Of a stretch of DNA of 64,000 nt, positions 58,146 through 64,000 are shown piece after piece. How positions within the stretch are numbered: the first letter of the stretch is position 1; each line of letters opens with the position of its first letter. Both the position numbers and the translations under genes were made by a program. The notes beneath the pieces are model-generated. The model was given only the letters and a program-made list of their open reading frames with translations, was not told where the DNA came from and did not search any database. The stretch is from positions 1 through 64,000 of the forward strand of contig CAZSNT010000032.1 in the NCBI GenBank assembly GCA_964607765.1, given 5' to 3'. This stretch comes from CAZSNT01 sp964607765 (GTDB taxonomy: Bacteria > Verrucomicrobiota > Lentisphaeria > Oligosphaerales > JABHEG01).

Positions 58146-58973
58146 ATGCTGAAGGCAATCTTCATCGCCATGTCAACTGTCGCCACCCTCGCCGCGCAGG
58201 CCCAGGACTGGCAGCTTGTCTGGTCGGACGAGTTCGACTACGAGGGGTTGCCGGATCCGGCCAAGTGGGGCTATGAGGAGGGGTTCGTCCGGAACAGCGA
58301 GGCGCAATACTACACTCGCGACAGACTTGAGAATGCACGCGTGAAGGACGGGCGCCTCGTCATCGAAGGGCGCAAAGAGCAGTTTCCGAACCCACGCTAC
58401 GAGGAGGGCTCGAAGTCCTGGCAGAAGTCCCGCAAGTCGGCTGGTTACACGGCCGCCAGCATCATCACACTGAAGAAGGCGTCCTGGCAGTACGGCAGAA
58501 TCGAGGTGAAGGCCAAGCTCCCGAAGGGCAAAGGCATGTGGCCGGCCATCTGGATGCTGGGCACGAGCCGTGGGAAGGTCCGCTGGCCGGCCTGTGGCGA
58601 GATCGACATTATGGAATTCGTCGGCAAGAACCCGGACCATGTCCATGGCACGGTCCACTTTGCCAAGGACGGCAAGAAAGGCAGACATGGCGGCAAGATC
58701 AAGACCGCGGCGCCCTCCGACGACTTTCACGTCTATGCGATCGAGTGGAACGCCGAGAAAATCGACTTCTTCTTCGACTCCCGTAAGTACCACACGTTTC
58801 CGGTGGAGAAGGCGACCAGCAAGGATGGCGGCAACCCGTTCAGGAAACCGTTCTACCTGCTCATCAATCTGGCCATCGGCGGATCCTGGGGTGGCCCGAT
58901 CGACGACTCGATTTTCCCGCAGAAATACCTGATCGATTACGTCAGAGTCTACACAAGACCGGGGCAGAACTGA
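58146..58973 (+). CDS. Secreted GH16-family glycosidase (beta-glucanase/agarase-like)
   Basis: 275 residues. Short signal peptide (KAIFIAMSTVATLAAQAQ), then WQLVWSDEFDYEGLPDPAKWGYE, the usual GH16 opening. The catalytic motif CGEIDIMEFVG near residue 155 contains the nucleophile Glu, Asp and acid/base Glu (ExDxxE). YTAASIITLKKASWQYGRIEVKAK and MWPAIWMLG are also typical. Expected substrates are laminarin or other beta-1,3/1,4-glucans or galactans. Chosen start ATG 58146 matches the signal peptide. Its 3' side carries three hairpins (59000-59136). Confidence 0.93.
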   Translation: MLKAIFIAMSTVATLAAQAQDWQLVWSDEFDYEGLPDPAKWGYEEGFVRNSEAQYYTRDRLENARVKDGRLVIEGRKEQFPNPRYEEGSKSWQKSRKSAGYTAASIITLKKASWQYGRIEVKAKLPKGKGMWPAIWMLGTSRGKVRWPACGEIDIMEFVGKNPDHVHGTVHFAKDGKKGRHGGKIKTAAPSDDFHVYAIEWNAEKIDFFFDSRKYHTFPVEKATSKDGGNPFRKPFYLLINLAIGGSWGGPIDDSIFPQKYLIDYVRVYTRPGQN

Positions 58974-59008
58974 CGGTCGGCACTCGGGAGCCAAGCCGTG
59001 AGACGACC

Positions 59009-59029
59009 CCCACGGCCTTGTGCCGTGGG
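59009..59029 (+). repeat. Palindromic family B element, single copy
   Basis: CCCACGGC-CTTGT-GCCGTGGG with a perfect 8-bp stem, preceded by ACGACC and followed by GTGAGCGAGA, the same right flank as the third copy of the triple array at 24617-24781. It is the first of three consecutive hairpins after the GH16 gene. Confidence 0.9.
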
Positions 59030-59040
59030 TGAGCGAGACT

Positions 59041-59123
59041 GGCCCCGCGAGCGGGGCCCCACACCCTCTTCCTCCCCCTCCCTTACGCCGGCTCTGGCCG
59101 CCGTGAGGGAGGGGGAGGAAGAG
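59041..59123. terminator. GC hairpin and 22-bp long hairpin between convergent genes
   Basis: GGCCCCGC-GA-GCGGGGCC at 59041-59058 is followed by a very long stem: the pyrimidine arm at 59066-59083 (CTCTTCCTCCCCCTCCCT) pairs perfectly over 18 bp with 59106-59123, and four more pairs (one G.T) continue inside, leaving a ~14-nt loop. It lies between the GH16 gene (plus) and the cytochrome gene (minus). A bidirectional terminator or a processed double-stranded RNA are the two readings; no U-tract follows. Confidence 0.7.
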
Positions 59124-59214
59124 CAGCGCGGGACGCAAGGCTACACGTAGCGTCCTTCCCGTCCTTCCCGACCGCCATTGCGGGCCAGCCGTCGTCTGGG
59201 GGCTTGGCTACGGG

Positions 59215-62094
59215 CTATTCCGGTCCCAGGCACGGCACGAGGTGCGCATCGGGGAGCATGTCCATACGCGGCTTGTCCGTGATGAGTCGGCTGATCGGCT
59301 CGAACGTCCGGACGATGGCCTGGTAGTCCGGATCCTCCCTGGATGCGAACACGGGCTTGCCGCAGCGTTCCGTGCCGCCCGCAGACTTCGCCAGCGGCGC
59401 GAGCAGGAACGAGTTGTTCTCCACGTTGGTGACACGCGTGTAGAATGGGCGCGGAATCTCGCCTTTGGCGTGACAGCTCATACAACGGCGCGAGGCGACG
59501 TCCTTGAGCACCGCATCCAGCTTCGGCGGCAGCAACTGTCGACAGCCGCGCAGATTGTAGTGGTTCGACGTGGCTGTGCCGTAGTACGGAACATTGAGGT
59601 CCAGCCACGTGACGATGCGTTGCCTCTCTGCTGACGGGATGCGGACACGTGGTTTGCCCTGCTTGTCGGGATGCCCAGACAGGACAAGGTCAGCCAACTT
59701 GCTCGCCGGGGACCCCCAGCGTTTGGGGGTTACTTCCAGAATGTTGGACTCGCAGCCGTTGTACGTGGCGATCCAGCTTGTGTAGCGACTGGCGCCGAGA
59801 CGTGCGGGGCTGAAGCCGCCGACGTTCGCGTTCTCCGCACCTGTGCCCGCCCGGGCAAGCGTCTCGTACGCCACGTTGAACATGTCCGTGTGATCGGCGC
59901 TCAGGTCCACGCCGCCGGCATGCTTGCCGGCGGCGTGGCACTGCACGCAATGTGCGTCCAGAACGGGTTGAACGATGTGCGGGAAGCTGAATCCACGCAC
60001 GCCCCACTCCGGCGGCTCCAACTCCTGCGGCGGCCGTGAGCCCGCAATCGCGCGCCCCGCATTCCGGGCGGCCACGAGATTGCGATCCGCGTGGCAGCCC
60101 ACGCAGCTCTGCTCTTCGCCGGGCATGAAGTGCGTGAATGTGCGCATGCGCTGCACGGCGCGCCCGTGCTCGTCAAGCGCCATGAAGTACACGGGCACTC
60201 CCGTCGGGACCTTGAAGTGCGCTGATCCGTCGCTCTCGACCCGGGCAAACCCCCACACCTTCTTCGGCGCATACGTCGCGCCGCACGACACCACGGGAAA
60301 CTGAAAGCCGAATGCACGCACGCGGGCCGACGCGAACTTGCTCTTCTCCACTTCCTGCACAACGGCAATCCGCTTCACTTCCCCGCGCTGAACATGCGGT
60401 GCCAGCCCTTCGGTGACGTCGTGCAGCAGCACGCTGGCCCACGGCGCGCCGCGCGCCGCAACGAGGCGCGAGTGAGGCCGTGGCACTGGCCGTCGCATGA
60501 TCGGTAGAGGCGAGTAGTAGCCAAGAGACTCCTCGCGCTCGAGCAGCGTTGCCTGCGCCGTGCACGCGTAATCGCGCACCACGACTGCCCCGTCGCGGGA
60601 AACCAGAAAATGCCTCGCATCCACCGGCATGGGACTCTCGTAGGGACCACGCACACTGTTGCCGTTGCCGCGGTCCACTTCGCCAATACGGATCTCCGGC
60701 GTCAGATTGCGGATCCCAGCCCGCGCGTTCGGACCAGCCGACGGATCCACAATGCCGATGGCGCCCCGGCACGGACCGTTGTGCGAGGTCAGAACACACA
60801 GCACTTTGCCAGTTCCGGGAATCTGCCGGGCCTCCATGAACGTGGCAGGGCTGAGTACACGGTTCCCAAAGAAGCCGGCCAATCCTGTGCCGTCCGGATT
60901 GATCGTCCACAGGCTCTGGATCGGGATGGCCGGCCGGTCGACGTACTCCCAACGGCTGTAGATGATCCGGCCGTCGTCCAGTACGGATGGCGTGAAATCG
61001 TTCAGGTAGTTGGACGAAAGCCGGACCACGTTCGATCCGTCGGCATCGCTGCGGTACAGGATGGGAGTGGTGGTCACCCAGCAGTAAGCGAAAGCAGGCT
61101 TGCGGTCCGACAGGAACGCAATCCCGCCGTCAGCCAGCCAGCACGGGTTGATGTTGTTCGAGGCATGATCCGTTACCTGGCGCAGGTCTGTGCCGTCCGC
61201 GGCAATGCTGAACAGCTGGAATGTCTCGGACATCGAGCGTTTCCAGCTGAACAGCACGGTGGACGCGTCGTAGGACAGCGCTGCATCCAAGATGATGCCC
61301 CGGGGCGACGCGACAAGTTCGCGGAGTTCGCAACCGTCCGCAGTCAACGTCGCCAGGCACAACGCGCCGCCCGGGCGCAACCCCTCGGCGTGGTACGTAT
61401 AGACGTGCGACGGATTGATGCGCTGACGCTTGACTACCAGCAGTCGGTCAAAACCGAGCTTGCCCGACCGAACATCGGCCAGCAGCTCTGCGGACTCCGC
61501 AACGCTCGGGGCAGGCGGTGGGGCCGGACCGCGACGGCGCACCGACTCGAACTTGCCAAGAGCCGAGTCAGGGGGGGATGACGCATAGATCCGGATCTCC
61601 GACGCGCCCGGGTTGGCCCCGCCATACGAGCTGGTGAACACCATCGTGAGCCGAGCGGCTGTCACGGGAACGGCAAGCGTGATCCGCTGCGGTCCATGGC
61701 CGCTCTTGAGCTTTCCCTTGGCGATTGGTTTTGGGGATGCGTCGGCAAGCACGTGGAAGTCACGCCAGTTCTCGTTCGGCAACCAGGCCGTGCGCCCGTA
61801 GTAGACAATCTCGGCGACAGTGACCGGGGCCGGCCACTCGAACGTGAGCTGCGCACCGTCTCGGTGCGTGCTGCCCTGCACACACCACGCTTTGCGCAGA
61901 TCCTTCTTGCTTCCCGCGGCTGGAATCTGGCCGTCGGCGACGAAACGGGCAAAGTAGTCCTTGCTGTATTCTGAGTCTGCGGAGATCGCGGCTTTGGGAG
62001 CGATGTTCTCCGGGGACTCGGCCGCGAGAGCGACGCTGGCGACCCCCACGAGAAGAATGATGGGGAACGGGGTTCTGCGCAAGGGCGACGCCAT
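59215..62094 (-). CDS. Secreted multi-domain c-type cytochrome-like protein with beta-propeller (HZS-alpha-like)
   Basis: 959 residues. Signal peptide (PFPIILLVGVASVALAAES), then a discoidin-like domain (~30-165), a TolB-like propeller (~190-470; ALSYDASTVLFSWKRS, ADGGIAFLSDRKPAF) and a C-terminal half with three CXXCH sites: SCVGCHADR, HCVQCHAAG, RCMSCHAKG. The layout resembles planctomycete cytochrome/PSD1 proteins and hydrazine-synthase alpha-domain proteins common in non-anammox PVC bacteria, so no anammox role should be inferred. Probably a periplasmic haem protein in polysaccharide or unknown oxidative metabolism. The ATG at 62094 fits the signal peptide; the longer frame starts inside a family-C core. 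Confidence 0.85.
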   Translation of the reverse strand: MASPLRRTPFPIILLVGVASVALAAESPENIAPKAAISADSEYSKDYFARFVADGQIPAAGSKKDLRKAWCVQGSTHRDGAQLTFEWPAPVTVAEIVYYGRTAWLPNENWRDFHVLADASPKPIAKGKLKSGHGPQRITLAVPVTAARLTMVFTSSYGGANPGASEIRIYASSPPDSALGKFESVRRRGPAPPPAPSVAESAELLADVRSGKLGFDRLLVVKRQRINPSHVYTYHAEGLRPGGALCLATLTADGCELRELVASPRGIILDAALSYDASTVLFSWKRSMSETFQLFSIAADGTDLRQVTDHASNNINPCWLADGGIAFLSDRKPAFAYCWVTTTPILYRSDADGSNVVRLSSNYLNDFTPSVLDDGRIIYSRWEYVDRPAIPIQSLWTINPDGTGLAGFFGNRVLSPATFMEARQIPGTGKVLCVLTSHNGPCRGAIGIVDPSAGPNARAGIRNLTPEIRIGEVDRGNGNSVRGPYESPMPVDARHFLVSRDGAVVVRDYACTAQATLLEREESLGYYSPLPIMRRPVPRPHSRLVAARGAPWASVLLHDVTEGLAPHVQRGEVKRIAVVQEVEKSKFASARVRAFGFQFPVVSCGATYAPKKVWGFARVESDGSAHFKVPTGVPVYFMALDEHGRAVQRMRTFTHFMPGEEQSCVGCHADRNLVAARNAGRAIAGSRPPQELEPPEWGVRGFSFPHIVQPVLDAHCVQCHAAGKHAGGVDLSADHTDMFNVAYETLARAGTGAENANVGGFSPARLGASRYTSWIATYNGCESNILEVTPKRWGSPASKLADLVLSGHPDKQGKPRVRIPSAERQRIVTWLDLNVPYYGTATSNHYNLRGCRQLLPPKLDAVLKDVASRRCMSCHAKGEIPRPFYTRVTNVENNSFLLAPLAKSAGGTERCGKPVFASREDPDYQAIVRTFEPISRLITDKPRMDMLPDAHLVPCLGPE

Positions 62095-62155
62095 CTGCCG
62101 GCCTCCGGTTGACGTGTCGTGCTGGTCGCTGTCAGCAGAACTTACAGCACGGAGC

Positions 62156-62164
62156 CCGGAAAAC
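62156..62164. repeat. Single family C core upstream of the cytochrome-like gene
   Basis: An isolated CCGGAAAAC followed by ACGTCC, about 60 bp upstream of the cytochrome-like gene start and 150 bp from the divergent sigma factor gene. No facing GTTTTCCGG partner was found within 100 bp, so it may be a half element. Confidence 0.6.
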
Positions 62165-62312
62165 ACGTCCCCACCGGAAGAGTGGAAAGTGGTGATTGCG
62201 GCATTCGCTGATAGTTTGCTCTATGCAGTGAATACCGGCACGGGTTCAGTCGTCAAATCTGTTGAGAGCGTCGGTCCTTACGGGCTGGAGCGCAACTGAC
62301 CACAGGCCAGAG

Positions 62313-62888
62313 ATGTCACCATCGAGGCGTGAACACGAGAAGATGCTGCGCCAGGCGCAGAGCGGTGATGTGGAGGCATTCGCCGAGCTCTTCGAGAGCT
62401 TCCGGCCAATGCTGACTGCCGTGGCGTGCCGGCTGATCGGGCCGGACTTGTGTGGTGATGTGGTCATGGAGACGTACCTGAAAGCGTGGCGTGGGCTCAA
62501 GAGATTTGGATGGCGATCATCCGTCAGCACGTGGCTGTGCCGGATCGCACGCAACTGCGCGCTGGACTTCCGCCGACGCGAAAACCGTGATGCGGCACGA
62601 CGCGTGCCGGAACAAGCCGGGGACGGGCCACCCTTGTTGGCGCGGATCGCGGACACCTCGGCCAGAGCTCCCGACGAGGAGCTTATTCACCGCGAACTCG
62701 TCAGCCAGGTCCAAACTGCTGTCGCACAGCTCAGCAAAAACCACCGCACCGCGCTGCTGTTGCGCGAAGTCGATGGCATGCCCTACCGCGACATCGCCGC
62801 CGCAATGGGAACGTCCATCGGCACGGTGATGTCCCGGCTGTTCCACGCTCGAAGAAACCTGCAGCGGATTGTCCGGAGAATGCAGTGA
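62313..62888 (+). CDS. ECF-type RNA polymerase sigma factor
   Basis: 191 residues from ATG 62313 (a downstream ATG at 62343 is possible). Region 2: LRQAQSGDVEAFAELFESFRP, DVVMETYLKAWRGLKRFGWRSSVSTWLCRIARNCALDFRRR. Region 4: LSKNHRTALLLREVDGMPYRDIAAAMGTSIGTVMSRLFHARRNLQ. Region 3 is absent, as in ECF factors. It recruits RNA polymerase to stress or envelope genes. The next gene overlaps its stop by one base (TGATG), so sigma factor and anchor protein are coupled. Confidence 0.95.
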   Translation: MSPSRREHEKMLRQAQSGDVEAFAELFESFRPMLTAVACRLIGPDLCGDVVMETYLKAWRGLKRFGWRSSVSTWLCRIARNCALDFRRRENRDAARRVPEQAGDGPPLLARIADTSARAPDEELIHRELVSQVQTAVAQLSKNHRTALLLREVDGMPYRDIAAAMGTSIGTVMSRLFHARRNLQRIVRRMQ

Positions 62889-63292
62889 TGAAACCGCCAA
62901 AGTGGAATGACATTCAGAAGGCGCTCAGGGAGGGAGTCCCACCACCACCCGTGCGCGATGAGACCGAGTTCTGGTCCGACTTCCGAGCTCGGGCGGAGCT
63001 CGGCCCCGGCCCCGATGCAGAAGCGACCGTGGCACGGGCCGGCCTCCCGTGGCGCCTGGGATGGACGCTGGCCGTCTCTGCCGTCGTGTGTATCGTGGCC
63101 GTGTCCGTTTTCCGGACAAGAACACCCTCCCCCCACGCGCTGACGACCACAACGCGGTCCGAAGTGGAAGACATCGAGGTCTTCGTCCCGTATACTAGTA
63201 TGATGATCATGCAGGATGTCAGCAGTGGCGGTTCCGTCGTCTGGCTGGCCGACCTGGACCCTGAACAGTCGCTTGGTGAGGGAGATACATGA
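62888..63292 (+). CDS. Single-pass membrane protein, probable anti-sigma factor
   Basis: 134 residues. A cytosolic N-terminal half (WNDIQKALREGVPPPPVRDETEFWSDFRARA), one membrane helix (WTLAVSAVVCIVAVSVF, ~60-77) and a short extracytoplasmic tail (VEDIEVFVPYTSMMIMQ). Overlap with the ECF sigma gene and this topology suggest an anti-sigma factor, but no ZAS-type HxxxCxxC motif is present. A family-C core (63107-63115) lies inside the gene, just after the membrane helix, encoding VSVFRT. It overlaps the next gene by 4 nt. Confidence 0.65.
   Translation: MKPPKWNDIQKALREGVPPPPVRDETEFWSDFRARAELGPGPDAEATVARAGLPWRLGWTLAVSAVVCIVAVSVFRTRTPSPHALTTTTRSEVEDIEVFVPYTSMMIMQDVSSGGSVVWLADLDPEQSLGEGDT
63107..63115. 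repeat. Family C core inside the anti-sigma-like gene
   Basis: GTTTTCCGG followed by ACAAGAAC, closely matching the right half of family-C elements (GTTTTCCGGACAAC). The reading frame continues through it. Either the element was inserted in frame and tolerated, or the match is fortuitous; the added ACAA flank makes chance less likely. Confidence 0.6.
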
Positions 63293-63726
63293 TGCGAATC
63301 CGCCACCTTGCCACCGTAACCGCCTTGTTCGCTGCGGCGTTCCTCCACGCGGGAACGACACTGGCTCAGAATGCAGCGCTCTCCGTCAGGCTCGTGGAGG
63401 CGGACAACAGCAAGACGCCCAACACGGCCTCGCTGCGCGACGTGCTGCCCACGCTGCAGCGTAATCTGCGATTCTCTTCTTACCGACTGCTGAGCAGCGC
63501 TCAAGTCGCTCAGCGCAGCGGCGCACAGACCCAGCTTGCCCAAAACCTGACCGTGACACTCACCACTGTCAGCCGGCAGTCGGTCACGCTGAATGTGTCC
63601 AAGAAAGGGCGACGACTTCTGCAGACCCGCGTCGTGCTCGCACCCGGCAAACCGGTGATTCTCGGAGGAATCCCGGGAGACCGGGGAGCAACTCTCATTG
63701 TCGTGGTCACCACCCCCACCCCCTAG
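63289..63726 (+). CDS. Secreted protein of ECF cassette, function unknown
   Basis: 145 residues. A signal peptide (HLATVTALFAAAFLHAGTTLAQ) is followed by a compact beta-rich domain: LSVRLVEADNSKTPNTASLRD, LQRNLRFSSYRLLSSAQV, QNLTVTLTTVSRQSVTLNVSK, and VVLAPGKPVILGGIPGDRGATLIVVV. No family was recognised with certainty; the pattern recalls periplasmic proteins encoded after ECF sigma genes in Lentisphaerota. It overlaps the anchor gene by 4 nt (ATGA), forming a three-gene operon with sigma and anti-sigma-like proteins. Confidence 0.7.
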   Translation: MMRIRHLATVTALFAAAFLHAGTTLAQNAALSVRLVEADNSKTPNTASLRDVLPTLQRNLRFSSYRLLSSAQVAQRSGAQTQLAQNLTVTLTTVSRQSVTLNVSKKGRRLLQTRVVLAPGKPVILGGIPGDRGATLIVVVTTPTP

Positions 63727-63825
63727 TTCTGAGCTGGCAGGGCACGCACGGAGCAGAGCGCCCCTCGACCGCGGCTCATGACCCAGCTCTCCTTCACGCC
63801 GACGTCATCCCCCATCACACCAACC

Positions 63826-63997
63826 GTTTTCCGGACCGACTGGCCCCATACTCAGCCCCCCAAAAAAAAGAAAAAACACACATGACCGGAAAACGCCTGC
63901 GTGCGCGAGGCCGCTGGCGGGGTGGAGAGAACCGTTTTCCGGACAGACCGTGCCCGCATCCAGGCCGGTCTGACCACCCCTCGGATGACCGGAAAAC
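63826..63997. repeat. Family C locus at the window end, four cores
   Basis: Cores GTTTTCCGG at 63826-63834 and 63934-63942, CCGGAAAAC at 63886-63894 and 63989-63997. The unit 63886-63942 has ATGA before its left core and ACAG after its right core, the standard layout, and the last core (with GGATGA before it) begins another unit cut by the window edge. An A-rich tract (63861-63880) separates the first core from the second. The 274 bp after the ECF cassette hold no gene. Confidence 0.9.
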
Positions 63998-64000
63998 GTC

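Noticed and set aside
59215..62094. Evidence for anammox (hydrazine synthase)
   Set aside because: HZS-alpha-like domains are common in non-anammox PVC bacteria; no other hydrazine-synthase subunit or haem gene is present.

Overview
The window comes from a GC-rich bacterium that fits the PVC assemblage (Kiritimatiellota, Lentisphaerota or Planctomycetota). The evidence is a tandem pair of prepilin-like proteins with the H-X9-DG signature, many secreted glycoside hydrolases and multi-domain CBM/LamG proteins, a planctomycete-style multi-CXXCH protein with a hydrazine-synthase-alpha-like region, a PQQ beta-propeller protein, and an ECF sigma / membrane-anchor / secreted-protein cassette. Rubredoxin, an 8Fe-type ferredoxin and an Fe-S aldo/keto reductase suggest an anaerobic or microaerobic lifestyle. 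This is inference; there is no rRNA or other phylogenetic marker in the window. I saw no tRNA, rRNA, CRISPR array or transposase.

Layout. 0.1-5.6 kb (minus): a one-carbon/methionine operon with cobalamin methionine synthase split in two, rubredoxin, and a homocysteine methyltransferase-MTHFR fusion. 5.8-10.3 kb: a small ORF, a DksA-like protein, citrate synthase, a DUF6178-like protein and an MBL hydrolase. 10.5-14.5 kb: sulfate assimilation (cysH, cysD, cysN with a decayed APS-kinase domain) and a convergent ferredoxin. 14.6-17.9 kb: alpha/beta hydrolase and GH9. 17.9-24.6 kb: a sigma-70-family factor, then histidine kinase, NtrC-type regulator and two SPFH proteins. 24.6-30.1 kb: repeats, PQQ protein, ArsR-permease-thioredoxin operon, cyclase-FHA protein. 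30.6-37.4 kb: sugar ABC importer without ATPase, then a beta-helix protein. 37.6-43.0 kb: Fe-S aldo/keto reductase, REC-PilZ protein, MFS transporter, two prepilin-like genes. 43.3-50.4 kb (minus): envelope polysaccharide genes (UDP-GlcNAc epimerase, TagA-type transferase, alpha/alpha-barrel protein, GT2) and a GH5-like protein. 50.4-58.9 kb: a gene remnant, RND/MMPL exporter, lipoprotein, a giant LamG/FN3-like protein and GH16. 59.2-63.7 kb: the cytochrome/HZS-alpha-like protein and the ECF sigma cassette.

The most unusual content is between the genes. Three families of dispersed palindromic elements recur: (A) an 8-bp GC stem around a TCCT loop, with a compensatory base-pair swap between copies and one REPIN-like head-to-head pair; (B) CCCACGGC-N5-GCCGTGGG elements, one locus holding three 55-bp tandem copies; (C) paired CCGGAAAAC...GTTTTCCGG elements, of whose 9-bp core I counted 18 copies in six loci. 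Separately, three intra-operon gaps are filled by perfect-phase 7- or 8-bp tandem arrays that begin at or within a few bases of the upstream stop codon. These arrays share a design but not a sequence. The repeat families and the arrays are the strongest candidates for undescribed biology here.
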